A stretch of DNA of 64,000 bases, from the NCBI GenBank assembly GCA_020024285.1, contig JAHHTZ010000004.1:1-64000 (forward strand). Direction: 5' to 3'. The notes under the pieces were generated by a model. That model was not told the origin of the DNA. It made no database searches and saw only the letters and a list, made by a program, of their open reading frames with translations. The DNA comes from Oscillospiraceae bacterium. Its GTDB lineage: Bacteria > Bacillota > Clostridia > Oscillospirales > Ruminococcaceae. Within the stretch, counting starts at the first letter, position 1, and every line of letters starts with the position of its first letter. The position numbers and the translations under genes are program-made. Below, piece after piece: positions 52,332 to 61,359 of the stretch.

Positions 52332-53501
52332 TTAAAAGTTGATGTCTTCTCCATAATAGGATGCAAGCAAAACCTTTTTCATTTCTTCTACAGAAATTTC
52401 TCTTGGGTTTGTGCTGGTGCATGGGTCAGCAACTGCTGTTTGTGCCATATTGTCCACCTTGGATTTGAACTCTGCTTCGTCGATTCCGAATTCTTTAAGC
52501 GATGCAGGCATGTTCATAGCGGCTCTCATATCTTTGATTGCTTTTACAAGTGCTGCAACCAGTTCTTGTTCTGTTTTGCCGCAAAGACCTACACGTTTTG
52601 CAACCTCTGCATAGCGGCTGCCTGCTGTTTTGGAATTGAACAGTACAGTGTTTGGCAGGTATACTGCATTGGCAAGACCGTGCGGTATATTGAAGATCGC
52701 ACCGGATTTGTGTGCCATAGAGTGTGCAATGCCCAGGATCGCATTGGAGAAGGACATTCCTGCAAGGTTCTGTGCAAGGTGCATGTTCTTTCTTGCCTGC
52801 ATGCTGCCGTTGTAGGATTCTACAAGGTTTGTGAACATCATTTCGATCGCATGCATTGCAAGTGCATCGGTGAATGGATTTGCAACGGTGGAAACGTATG
52901 CCTCCATCGCATGGGTGAGCGCATCCATTCCGGTGTTTGCAACCAGGTGTTTCGGCATGGACTCTACCAGTGTGGTATCGAGGATTGCAACATCCGGTGT
53001 GATGTTGTAGTCTGCGATTGGGTATTTGATGCCGGTTTCGTTATCGGTGATAACAGAGAAGGATGTTACTTCGGTTGCGGTACCGCTTGTGGTTGCGATT
53101 GCAATGAAGTGAGCCTTTGTTCTCATCTGAGGGAGGTTGAATGGTTTTGCAGCCTCTTCAAATGTGAAGTTTGGATGCTCATAGAAGATCCACATTGCTT
53201 TTGCAGCGTCGATTGGAGAACCGCCGCCGATGCCGATGATAAGGTCCGGCTGGAACTCGTTCATCTTGCAGACACCTGCTTTTACGGTTGCAACGGAAGG
53301 ATCGTGCTCCACACCGGAAAAGGTCATGGTCTCAACGTTTGCTTTTTTGAGGTGTTCCTCAATTTTTGCAATCACACCTTCGGACTCCAGACGTTTGGAA
53401 CCGTAAACGAGGAATGCTTTTTTTGCATCAACGGATTCGAGGTATTCGATTGCGTTGTCGCCAAAGTACAAATCTCTTGGAATAGTAAATCTCTGCATCA
53501 T
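52332..53501 (-). CDS. iron-containing alcohol dehydrogenase
   Basis: 389 residues, the full family length. NAD-binding GIGGGSPIDAAKAMW (about 95) and the metal site with its histidines in GIAHSMAHKSGAIFNIPHG (about 255-275). It resembles the butanol/1,3-propanediol dehydrogenases that reduce aldehydes in fermentation. The codons are less GC-rich than those of the surrounding genes, as often for highly expressed fermentation enzymes. Single gene. Confidence 0.93.
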   Translation of the reverse strand: MMQRFTIPRDLYFGDNAIEYLESVDAKKAFLVYGSKRLESEGVIAKIEEHLKKANVETMTFSGVEHDPSVATVKAGVCKMNEFQPDLIIGIGGGSPIDAAKAMWIFYEHPNFTFEEAAKPFNLPQMRTKAHFIAIATTSGTATEVTSFSVITDNETGIKYPIADYNITPDVAILDTTLVESMPKHLVANTGMDALTHAMEAYVSTVANPFTDALAMHAIEMMFTNLVESYNGSMQARKNMHLAQNLAGMSFSNAILGIAHSMAHKSGAIFNIPHGLANAVYLPNTVLFNSKTAGSRYAEVAKRVGLCGKTEQELVAALVKAIKDMRAAMNMPASLKEFGIDEAEFKSKVDNMAQTAVADPCTSTNPREISVEEMKKVLLASYYGEDINF

Positions 53502-53632
53502 GCTGCCTCCTGAAAAATGAATTTGTTATGACTGTTTGGTGGTCTGCCCACCTGACAGAACATATCCTAACCCACTTTTCATGCCCTGTAAAGAAGGCAC
53601 TTTTTAGGCGGCTACATACCTTTTTGTAGGAA

Positions 53633-54001
53633 TTACGGTTTTGCGCCGATTGTGTCCTGATAATGCTTTACATATTTTTTCCCCCACTGGTCCATTGCCT
53701 CCATAATGGGGATCAATTCGCGCCCGGTTTCGGTCAGCTCGTATTCCACCATCGGCGGCACGGAGGGATAGACCTTGCGGGACACGATCTCATACTTTTC
53801 CAATTCCTTGAGCTGCTGGGTCAGCATCTTCTGCGTGATGGAAGGGATCAGCCTGCGAAACTCATTGTATCGGATGACCCCGTGCAGGTGGAGGTTCCAT
53901 ATAATAAGGGCCTTCCATTTCCCGCTCAGGATCTCCAGCGTCAGCTCGATTTCACATTGATAATTGGAACAGCTTATCTTATGCTCTCGTGAATCTGGCA
54001 T
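53633..54001 (-). CDS. HxlR-family winged-helix regulator
   Basis: 122 residues from ATG 54001, with AGGAG upstream. ILSGKWKALIIWNL, FRRLIPSITQKMLTQQLKEL and PPMVEYELTETG are the HxlR motifs. C13 (SCSNYQCEIE holds two cysteines) could respond to electrophiles or thiols, as in YodB/HypR. Divergent from the DUF2871/VOC/UvrA-like operon and so probably its regulator. Confidence 0.9.
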   Translation of the reverse strand: MPDSREHKISCSNYQCEIELTLEILSGKWKALIIWNLHLHGVIRYNEFRRLIPSITQKMLTQQLKELEKYEIVSRKVYPSVPPMVEYELTETGRELIPIMEAMDQWGKKYVKHYQDTIGAKP

Positions 54002-54150
54002 CTTTTCTTCACTCCTAATCTTATCATATAGATTTATTATAAAGTTTGCACGTGTGAAAATCAACTTCCAACGCACCAAAATGTGCCTACTGTTCATCGG
54101 GAATGCTGTATGGTATACTACCCTTGCAAAACTTAATCCGGAGGTTTTTT

Positions 54151-54585
54151 ATGAAAAAAATGATTCATCTTTCCGCTGCTTACCTGATCTTTGGTCTATT
54201 GACCGGTCTGTTTTATCACGAAGCATCCTATTACATGGAATTTACCGGGAGCTCGGTGCTGCGCCTTGTGCATGCACACGCGTTTGGACTGGGGACGCTT
54301 GTCTTCTTTTTCCTGCCTGTTTTGATGCAGGTGTTCCGCATCAAGGAGGACAGGGCGTTTCGCCGCTTTCTTTACACCTATAACGTGGGACTTTTGATGA
54401 CGCTCGGATTTATGACGCTGCGCGGCGTGACAGAGCTTTTCTCTCTTTCTGTCAGCAGCTTCTGGGATCACATGATCGGCGGGCTTGCCGGGATCGGTCA
54501 TGTCATTCTGAGCTTTGGCATCTTCTTCCTGTTCCAGTTGTATTTATCCGCTGTCAAAAAGAATCAAGGAGGACAAAAATCATGA
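54151..54585 (+). CDS. DUF2871 membrane protein
   Basis: 144 residues from ATG 54151, with GGAGG 7 bases upstream. Four membrane helices and conserved histidines (YHEASYYMEFTG, VHAHAFGLGTLVFF). The paired histidines in helices suggest haem or metal binding, but nothing is known to me. Overlaps the VOC gene by 4 bases. Confidence 0.82.
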   Translation: MKKMIHLSAAYLIFGLLTGLFYHEASYYMEFTGSSVLRLVHAHAFGLGTLVFFFLPVLMQVFRIKEDRAFRRFLYTYNVGLLMTLGFMTLRGVTELFSLSVSSFWDHMIGGLAGIGHVILSFGIFFLFQLYLSAVKKNQGGQKS

Positions 54586-55034
54586 TCACATCCATTATCC
54601 ATGTCGGCGTTACCGTATCCGACCTCGACCGTTCCATCGCATTCTACCGCGACACGCTGGGGCTTGCCTTTCGGGGGGAGCTGCTGATGGAGGGGGAAGC
54701 CACCGATAAGCTCTTTGGCAGACCGAACTCCCGTGCAAGAGTTGCCTACCTCAATGGCAGCGACCACCTCGAGGTTCCGCCGGTGGAGCTGATCCAGTTC
54801 ACCGATCGGCAGATCGAGCGGCGAAGCTCCGACCTTTTCGCGACCTCCATCTCCGAAATCTGCTTTGTGACCGATGACATCCAAAGAGAGTATGACCGCC
54901 TGCGTGCGCTCGGCGTGGAGTTCCTGTCAGAGCCGCAGGACTTTGACTTCACAGCAGACGGCTTTGGCAAGAGCAAGGCTGTCTACTTCAAAGACCCCGA
55001 CGGCATCATCCTTGAGCTGATGCAGATGCTTTAA
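54582..55034 (+). CDS. VOC-family (glyoxalase/bleomycin-resistance-type) protein
   Basis: 150 residues; two beta-alpha-beta-beta-beta repeats: HVGVTVSDLDRSIAFYRDTL in the first half, ISEICFVTDDI and YFKDPDGIILELMQ in the second. Metal ligands H, E and E fit a glyoxalase I-like or thiol-transferase enzyme, or a drug-sequestering protein. Located between DUF2871 and the UvrA-like ATPase. Confidence 0.9.
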   Translation: MITSIIHVGVTVSDLDRSIAFYRDTLGLAFRGELLMEGEATDKLFGRPNSRARVAYLNGSDHLEVPPVELIQFTDRQIERRSSDLFATSISEICFVTDDIQREYDRLRALGVEFLSEPQDFDFTADGFGKSKAVYFKDPDGIILELMQML

Positions 55035-55071
55035 CCCCTGATACCCCCCGATTTTTAAGAAAGGAATTGCC

Positions 55072-57315
55072 ATGAAACAGGATACCATTCGTGTTTACGA
55101 TGCCTTTGAAAACAATCTCAAACATCTTACTTTGGAAATACCAAAGCATCAGATCACCGTTGTCACCGGTGTGTCGGGTTCGGGAAAATCGTCCCTTGTG
55201 CTCGATACGATTGCGGCACAGTCGCGCAGGGAGCTCAACGATACGTTCCCGTCCTTTGCCCAGCGGTATCTTCCGAAGTATGTCCGCCCCAGCGTGGGGC
55301 AAATCGAAAACCTGCCCATGGCAATCGTCATCGATCAGAAAAAGCCCACCCCCAATGTGCGCTCCACCGTCGGGACCTACACCGATCTTTACGCGCTGCT
55401 GCGTGTGCTCTTTTCCCGCGTGGGCACTCCCTTTGTCGGGTATTCCGATGCGTTCTCCTTTAACCATCCGCAGGGGCGCTGCCTTCGCTGTGACGGACTG
55501 GGAGAGGTATCGGAGCTTGATGTGCACAAGCTCGTCGACTTTGACAAATCCCTCAGCGATCCCGGTGTCATCCACTATGTTGCGTTTGAGCCGGGGCAGT
55601 GGCGGTGGGAGCTTTATGCACACAGCGGTCTGTTCGATCTGAATAAAAAAATCCGCGACTATACCCCCGAGGAGCTGGAGCTTTTCCTCTATGCCGAGCC
55701 GATGCGCCTCAAGGACCCGCCCAAAAACTGGCCCCGCACTGCAAAGTACGAGGGACTTGTGCATCGGATGTACCGCAGCGTCATCAAATCGGACGAGGGA
55801 AAAGTCCATTGGCGTATCCTGGAGCCGATGGTGACGACCGGCATCTGCCCCGACTGTCACGGGGCGCGGCTCAATCCGAAGATCCTCTCCTGCAGGATCA
55901 ACGGGAAAAACATCGCAGACGTGACCGCAATGCCCCTTTGCGAGCTTTTGCAGTGGCTTGACGGCATTGATTCCCCGATGGCAGCCGATTCCAAGGATGC
56001 CATCCGCAGCCGCGTCACTGCACTGCTTGAGATCGGGCTTGATTATCTGACGCTCAACCGTCCGATGGGGACCCTCTCCGGCGGCGAAGCGCAGCGATGC
56101 AAGATCGCAAAATACAACAACTCTTCCCTGACGGACCTGCTCTATGTGCTCGACGAGCCGAGCGTCGGTCTGCACAGTCACGATATCCACCTTTTGAGCA
56201 AGGCGGTGGAAAATCTGCGCGACCGCGGCAACACCGTCCTTATGGTGGAACACCATCGCGAAATGATGGAAATTGCCGACCATGTCATCGATATGGGTCC
56301 GGGTGCCGGTGCAGACGGCGGCGAGATTCTGTTTGAAGGAAGCTACCCCGAGCTGCTCCAAAGCGGTACGCTGACGGGGCGCCTTCTCAACGAAAAATCT
56401 CCCATCAAGGAGCATCCGCGCACCCCGCAGAGCTGGTTTTCGCTCGAGCATGCATCGCTGCACAACCTGCACGACCTCACGATCGAGCTTCCGCTCGGGG
56501 TGTTTGCTGTGGTGGCAGGTGTAGCGGGCTCCGGCAAAAGCTCCTTGATGGCGGAATTTGCAAAGCAGTATCCGGGAGAGCTCATCTCCATCCGCCAGCA
56601 GGATATCGGGGTCAGCCTGCGCTCCACCCCTGCAACCTACCTTGGCATTGCAGACGATATCCGAAAAATCTTCGCTTCACGCAGCGGCAAAAAGCCGGGG
56701 CTCTTCTCCTTTAACGGGGAGGGCGCATGCCCTGTCTGCAAAGGAAAGGGCGTCATTGTGTCCGACATGGCGTTTATGGATACGGTGGAAACCGTGTGCG
56801 AAGCGTGCGGCGGTCTGCGCTACAGCGAGGCGGCGCTCTCCATCGAGGTGGACGGCTTAAACATCGCACAGGTCATGGACCTGACGGTGCAGCAGGCGTC
56901 GGAATACTTTGCCGGGACGAAGATCGAAGCAAAGCTCGAACCGCTCATCCGCGTGGGACTGTCGTACCTTCATCTCAATCAGGCACTGTCCACCCTTTCG
57001 GGCGGTGAGCTCCAGCGTATGAAGCTCGCCTCAAGGCTCGGCGAAAAGGGACAGGTATTCCTCCTCGATGAACCGACAAACGGTCTTCATCTCAAGGATA
57101 TCCGGGACATGATCGCCTTGTTTGACGCGCTGGTACAGCAGGGAAACTCCGTCTTTCTCGTGGAGCATAATCTTGATGTGCTCAGGGCGGCGGACTATGT
57201 GATCGAGCTGGGACCGCACGGCGGTGTGCAGGGCGGACAGCTCCTCTTTGCCGGCACGGTGCAGGAGATGCTCCGATCCGACCGCTCCGTCACAGCACCG
57301 TATCTCAGCCGCTGA
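55072..57315 (+). CDS. short UvrA-like ABC ATPase (UvrA2/DrrC type)
   Basis: 747 residues against about 940 for housekeeping UvrA. Two ABC cassettes: Walker A GVSGSGKSS (33-41) and GVAGSGKSS (about 485), signatures LSGGEAQR and LSGGELQR, and zinc modules CLRCDGLGE, CPDCHGARL, CPVCKGKG and CEACGG. The deficit is mainly in the insertion domains, including the UvrB-binding region. Such paralogues go with drug or DNA-damage resistance. With a VOC protein and HxlR regulator next to it, a role against a DNA-active toxin is plausible. Confidence 0.9.
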   Translation: MKQDTIRVYDAFENNLKHLTLEIPKHQITVVTGVSGSGKSSLVLDTIAAQSRRELNDTFPSFAQRYLPKYVRPSVGQIENLPMAIVIDQKKPTPNVRSTVGTYTDLYALLRVLFSRVGTPFVGYSDAFSFNHPQGRCLRCDGLGEVSELDVHKLVDFDKSLSDPGVIHYVAFEPGQWRWELYAHSGLFDLNKKIRDYTPEELELFLYAEPMRLKDPPKNWPRTAKYEGLVHRMYRSVIKSDEGKVHWRILEPMVTTGICPDCHGARLNPKILSCRINGKNIADVTAMPLCELLQWLDGIDSPMAADSKDAIRSRVTALLEIGLDYLTLNRPMGTLSGGEAQRCKIAKYNNSSLTDLLYVLDEPSVGLHSHDIHLLSKAVENLRDRGNTVLMVEHHREMMEIADHVIDMGPGAGADGGEILFEGSYPELLQSGTLTGRLLNEKSPIKEHPRTPQSWFSLEHASLHNLHDLTIELPLGVFAVVAGVAGSGKSSLMAEFAKQYPGELISIRQQDIGVSLRSTPATYLGIADDIRKIFASRSGKKPGLFSFNGEGACPVCKGKGVIVSDMAFMDTVETVCEACGGLRYSEAALSIEVDGLNIAQVMDLTVQQASEYFAGTKIEAKLEPLIRVGLSYLHLNQALSTLSGGELQRMKLASRLGEKGQVFLLDEPTNGLHLKDIRDMIALFDALVQQGNSVFLVEHNLDVLRAADYVIELGPHGGVQGGQLLFAGTVQEMLRSDRSVTAPYLSR

Positions 57316-57332
57316 TTCAATATGATATCTTC

Positions 57333-57384
57333 TCCCCTGCTGCACTTTTCTGTCGGGTGCAGCGGGGGTTTGTTTTTTTGGGGG
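57333..57384 (+). terminator. terminator after the UvrA-like gene
   Basis: CCCCTGCTGCAC pairs with GTGCAGCGGGGG (one mismatch) and is followed by TTTGTTTTTTT. Confidence 0.85.
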
Positions 57385-57413
57385 ATGAAAATTTTTCTCA
57401 AATATTTTATAAT
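57385..57413 (+). promoter_or_regulatory. candidate promoter of the sigma/serpin operon
   Basis: TATAAT (57408-57413) with ATGAAA (57385-57390) 17 bp upstream (4 of 6 bases). About 75 bases of leader precede the start codon. Confidence 0.45.
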
Positions 57414-57492
57414 ATACCTGTAAGATTTTCCCCGATCTGTTGACTTATAGGGAGAATGGGGGCTTGACCCCGACACAAAGGAGGGATGCTGC

Positions 57493-58071
57493 ATGGAGGA
57501 TGTACAGATCATCTCGCTCTATTGGGAGCGCGATCCGCTTGCCATTGAAAAATCCCGCGAAAAATACGGCGGATACTGCTTCAGCGTTGCAAACCATATT
57601 TTAGATAACCATGAGGATTCGGAGGAATGCGTCAACGATACCTGGCTGCATGCATGGAACGGGATGCCGCCCCATCGTCCGAATGCGCTGCGGATGTTCC
57701 TTGCAAAGATCACGCGCTGCGTCGCGTTCAACCGCTGCAAGGCAAGCCATACGCAAAAGCGCGGGAGCGGGCAGCTCCTCCTTGTACTGGAAGAGCTGTC
57801 CGAATGTCTGGCTGATGAAAGCGATGTGCAGGACAGCGTCATCGCGCAGGAGCTTGAGGTATCGATCCGGCAGTTTGTCGATGCCCTTCCCGCGCAGGAG
57901 GGCGGCGTTTTTATCCGGCGATACTTTTTCACGGAGTCCATCGCAGAGATCGCACAGCGCTACGGCATCACCGTCAATCACACGACGGTGATGCTCAGCA
58001 GGACCCGAAAAAAACTGCGGTCCCATTTAATAAAGGAGGGGTTTTTGGATGAATCGACAGGATCTATATGA
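57493..58071 (+). CDS. ECF-type RNA polymerase sigma factor
   Basis: 192 residues; AAGGAGG 8 bases before ATG 57493. Region 2 (YGGYCFSVANHILDNHEDSE, ECVNDTWLHAWNGMPPHRP) and region 4 (RRYFFTESIAEIAQRYGITV, VMLSRTRKKLRSHL) are both complete, with a longer linker than usual. It directs RNA polymerase to stress-type promoters. Its last 23 bases overlap the next gene, which encodes the likely membrane anti-sigma factor. Confidence 0.93.
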   Translation: MEDVQIISLYWERDPLAIEKSREKYGGYCFSVANHILDNHEDSEECVNDTWLHAWNGMPPHRPNALRMFLAKITRCVAFNRCKASHTQKRGSGQLLLVLEELSECLADESDVQDSVIAQELEVSIRQFVDALPAQEGGVFIRRYFFTESIAEIAQRYGITVNHTTVMLSRTRKKLRSHLIKEGFLDESTGSI

Positions 58072-59464
58072 AGGCATGAACGGAATCAGCGAAGAAGCAT
58101 TGGAACGAAGCGAACAGAAGCTGCGGAAAATACCGCGCTGGATGGGTGCGGTGGCAGCCGTTCTGGTGGTTGCCGTGGTGGGCACTGTGCTTATTTCCCC
58201 AAAACATGCACCGCTTGTGGTTGCGGCACACGCCATCGAGGAGCCGACCTACCCTGTGATGGCACCGTATCCCGGGGGGATCCATTCCGATTCCAAGCAG
58301 TACGAGGCATGGCAGGAATCTGTTGCTGCACAGCGTCAGGAAAAAACGTATCTCACGGAGCTTACCCCGTTCTTTTCCGAAAGCATCGAGCAGTTCCTGT
58401 CGGGGAGCGACGGCAAAAACATCGCCTGCTCCCCGCTCAATATCTATATGGCACTGGCGATGCTCTCGGAGCTCAGCGACGGCAGCAGCCGCCAGCAGAT
58501 CCTGGATGTTCTGCACACGGACAGCATCGAAGCGCTGCGCACCCAGGCAAACTCGGTATGGAACGGGCACTACCGCAGCGACGGCGCGACCACCAGCGTC
58601 CTTGCCAATGCGCTCTGGCTCAACGAAGGCATCACATTTGATCCCAATACAATGAAAACACTGGCGCAGACCTATTATGCCTCCTCCTATCAGGGGAAAA
58701 TGGGCTCCCCTGAGATGGATCAGCTGCTTTGCGACTGGCTCAACGAGCAGACAGGCGGTCTGCTCACAGAGCAGGTGAACGATCTGCACCTCGACCCACG
58801 TACCGTGCTGGCGCTCACCTCCACCATCCACTTTCAGGCAAAATGGATGCATGACTTTAGGGAGGAGGATACCGCTCCTGCCGTATTCCATGCACCGTCC
58901 GGCGATATCACCTGCGACTTCATGAACTCCCATTTTGACGAAGCCTACTACTGGGGCGAGGGCTTTTCCGCAGTGAAAAAGACCCTCGGCAACGACGGCG
59001 GCGCGATGTGGTTCCTCCTTCCGGATGAGGGTATATCCGTACAGGAGCTTTTGAGGATGCCGCAGACCATCCCGTTTTTGCTCTCCGACAGCGAATGGGA
59101 AAACTTCAAGTATCTCAAAGTCAACTTCTCCCTGCCGAAATTCGACATCACCTCCGAGCTTGATCTTGCAGAAGGCTTGCAGACGATGGGCATTACCGAT
59201 GTATTCGATGTTTCCAAGTCCGACTTCTCCCCGATGACCACTGATACCGACAGCATCGCACTCTCTCAGGCGAAGCACGATGTGCGCGTTGCCGTGGATG
59301 AGGAGGGCGTGACCGCCGCAGCCTATACCATGATGGTGATGGTCGGCGGCGGTGCTCCGGCAGAGGAAAGTGTCGATTTTGTGCTGGACCGCCCCTTCCT
59401 CTTCGCCATCACCAGCGACAGCGGACTTCCGCTGTTTGTCGGTGCGGTGAATGAGCCGAACTGA
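58049..59464 (+). CDS. membrane serpin with anti-sigma-like N-terminus
   Basis: 471 residues; AAAGGAGGGG before ATG 58049. Residues 1-30 (LYEGMNGISEEALERSEQKL) look like the short cytoplasmic sigma-binding segment of clostridial anti-sigma factors; residues 31-50 are one membrane helix. Residues about 105-471 are a whole serpin (FSESIEQFL, NIACSPLNIYMALAMLSELS, TVLALTSTIHFQAKW, VDFVLDRPFLFAI). The hinge before the reactive loop reads EEGVTAAAYT (418-427), near the inhibitory consensus but with Val at P14. The loop is Met/Val/Gly-rich. Cleavage of the loop by an external protease could be transmitted to the sigma factor (inference). Confidence 0.88.
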   Translation: MNRQDLYEGMNGISEEALERSEQKLRKIPRWMGAVAAVLVVAVVGTVLISPKHAPLVVAAHAIEEPTYPVMAPYPGGIHSDSKQYEAWQESVAAQRQEKTYLTELTPFFSESIEQFLSGSDGKNIACSPLNIYMALAMLSELSDGSSRQQILDVLHTDSIEALRTQANSVWNGHYRSDGATTSVLANALWLNEGITFDPNTMKTLAQTYYASSYQGKMGSPEMDQLLCDWLNEQTGGLLTEQVNDLHLDPRTVLALTSTIHFQAKWMHDFREEDTAPAVFHAPSGDITCDFMNSHFDEAYYWGEGFSAVKKTLGNDGGAMWFLLPDEGISVQELLRMPQTIPFLLSDSEWENFKYLKVNFSLPKFDITSELDLAEGLQTMGITDVFDVSKSDFSPMTTDTDSIALSQAKHDVRVAVDEEGVTAAAYTMMVMVGGGAPAEESVDFVLDRPFLFAITSDSGLPLFVGAVNEPN

Positions 59465-59484
59465 TCCTAAGCGATTATGACAAA

Positions 59485-59526
59485 AAGCAGGCGGCACTCC
59501 CGAAAACGGAGTGCCGCCTGCTTTAT
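59485..59526. terminator. bidirectional terminator
   Basis: AAGCAGGCGGCACTCC pairs perfectly with GGAGTGCCGCCTGCTT around CGAAAAC. Confidence 0.93.
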
Positions 59527-59542
59527 TCTAAAAGGAGAATGA

Positions 59543-60271
59543 TTACAGCTTAGAAAGGATTTCCTTTTTATATTCGAGAAACTGCGGTGTGAGGTCGAAG
59601 TCCGCGCCGCGCGGCTTCTTCTCACGGATCTCGATCTCGTTCTCGATGCGCCCATCCACCAAAAGGCAGATGCGGTCCGAAAGGAGGATCGCTTCGTCGA
59701 TGTCGTGGGTGATAAAGAGCGTCGAGAGCTTGATGCGCTCCATCACATCGAGATACCAGCGGTGGACGGAGTTTTTTGTCAGAGTATCGAGCGCAGAGAA
59801 CGGCTCATCGAGCAGCGCAACATTGTTCGAAAACAGATAGGTGCGCAGGAGCGCCGCGCGCTGGCGCATCCCTCCCGAAAGCTGGGCGGGCCAGAGCTTT
59901 TCTGTCCCTGTGAGCCCAAACTCCGCAAAGAGCTGCGATGCCTGCTCTCGTGCCTCTTTTTTCTTCACGCCGCGCAAAATCAGCGGAAGTGCCACGTTGT
60001 CCTCGATGGTGCGGTACGGGAGGAGGAGGTCCTTTTGCAGCATATAGCTGATGTGTCCCGGTTTTCCGGTGACGTCCTCCCCATCCAGCAGGACCTGCCC
60101 TTCATCGGGCTTGAGCAGCCCCGAAATGATGTTGAAGAGTGTGGTCTTTCCGCCGCCGCTGATGCCGAGCAAACACACAAGCTCCCCCTCGCGGAGTGTG
60201 ATGGATACCCGGTCGAGCACCTTTTTTCCGTCGAAGGAAATGCTTACATCCTTTACTTCGATTTTATTCAT
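59543..60271 (-). CDS. thiZ: thiamine-precursor ABC transporter ATPase (ThiZ type)
   Basis: 242 residues. Walker A GISGGGKTT, Q-loop YMLQKDLLLPYR, signature LSGGMRQRAALLRT, Walker B VALLDEPFSALD, H-loop FITHDIDEA: the NitT/TauT/SsuB subclass. Overlaps the binding-protein gene by 4 bases. Under the TPP riboswitch at the head of the operon, it powers uptake of a pyrimidine precursor of thiamine. Confidence 0.92.
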   Translation of the reverse strand: MNKIEVKDVSISFDGKKVLDRVSITLREGELVCLLGISGGGKTTLFNIISGLLKPDEGQVLLDGEDVTGKPGHISYMLQKDLLLPYRTIEDNVALPLILRGVKKKEAREQASQLFAEFGLTGTEKLWPAQLSGGMRQRAALLRTYLFSNNVALLDEPFSALDTLTKNSVHRWYLDVMERIKLSTLFITHDIDEAILLSDRICLLVDGRIENEIEIREKKPRGADFDLTPQFLEYKKEILSKL

Positions 60272-61347
60272 GATACTGCCGGGAGGAAATCGTTGGAGAA
60301 TCCGGCGGTAGGCTCTACCGTGTGCTCAAGGAGTTTGTTTTCGTTGAGCCATGTGAAGAATGCAGACCAGCGTGCTTCGTCAAATTCGCCCCAGCGTGCA
60401 GCGTCTGCTATATACTGCTTGGAAAGGTAGTTCTGGCTTGCAAGAACGAGTGCTTCGCTGTCTTTGAGCTCGGGAGCTGCTTTGATGAGGATCTCGGCAG
60501 CACCTTTTGGATCGTCAATGGCATCCTGATAGCCGTGTGCCAGTGCAGCGAGGAAGGCTTTTGCGGTGTCGGGGTGTTCCTTGAGGAAGTCGTTGTTTCC
60601 GATCACGATTGGAGTATAGAAGTCGAACACGGGGTCGATGTCCTTAAATGCGAAGTAGTCTGTTTCGAGTCCTGCGGTTTCACAGGCAATGCCTGCCCAT
60701 CCGTAGAAGATCCAGATGGCGTCGACGGATTTGCTCTGCAATGCAGAAACCTCGTCCGTTACGGTGGAAGGGATCAGCTCTACCTTGCTGAAATCGCCGC
60801 CGTCCTTTTCTACGACCTGACGCAGGGTCGCCTTCTCAACAGGAGAGTCCCATGTAGCGTATTTGTGCCCTTCGAGCCCCTTCGGGGTATCCATGCCCTC
60901 GCCCTTGCGGGAGATGATGCCGGAGGTGTTGTGCTGGACGAGTGCTGCCACTGCGGTGATGCCAAGCGGCGTATCCCCTGAGATTGCCGGTGCGATGTAA
61001 TCCTGGAAGCTCACGCCGAACTGGGCGCGTCCCGATGCAACCAGCATCTCTGCCCCGTCCTCCGGCGGCTGTACCACCTCTACCTCAAGTCCTGCGTCCT
61101 TAAAGTAGCCCTTTTCCAGTGCAACATAGAGCCCGGTGTGGTTGGTGTTCGGGGTCCAGTCGAGCACGAAGGTGATTTTTTCGAGGTCCTTTGGTTCTTC
61201 CTTCGGAGCCTCTTCCTTTGGAGCCTCCTCCTTTGTCTGCGTCTGTGCTTCCGGGGTGGTGTTCTGCTCCTGACTGCCGCACGCTGCGAGAGAAAGGGTC
61301 AGCATTGCTGCCATTGTCAGTGCAGCGGCACGTTTCCATAGTTTCAT
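60268..61347 (-). CDS. thiY: thiamine-precursor substrate-binding lipoprotein (ThiY/NMT1 type)
   Basis: 359 residues. Lipobox LAAC (acylated Cys about 23), a Glu/Pro/Lys linker to about 55, then an NMT1/THI5-like domain: VLDWTPNTNHTGLYVALEKG, VASGRAQFGVSFQDYIAPAI. The WTPNTNHTGLY motif is characteristic of proteins binding formylaminopyrimidine or HMP. It delivers the ligand to the ThiX permease. Confidence 0.92.
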   Translation of the reverse strand: MKLWKRAAALTMAAMLTLSLAACGSQEQNTTPEAQTQTKEEAPKEEAPKEEPKDLEKITFVLDWTPNTNHTGLYVALEKGYFKDAGLEVEVVQPPEDGAEMLVASGRAQFGVSFQDYIAPAISGDTPLGITAVAALVQHNTSGIISRKGEGMDTPKGLEGHKYATWDSPVEKATLRQVVEKDGGDFSKVELIPSTVTDEVSALQSKSVDAIWIFYGWAGIACETAGLETDYFAFKDIDPVFDFYTPIVIGNNDFLKEHPDTAKAFLAALAHGYQDAIDDPKGAAEILIKAAPELKDSEALVLASQNYLSKQYIADAARWGEFDEARWSAFFTWLNENKLLEHTVEPTAGFSNDFLPAVS

Positions 61348-61359
61348 TTTGATTACTCC

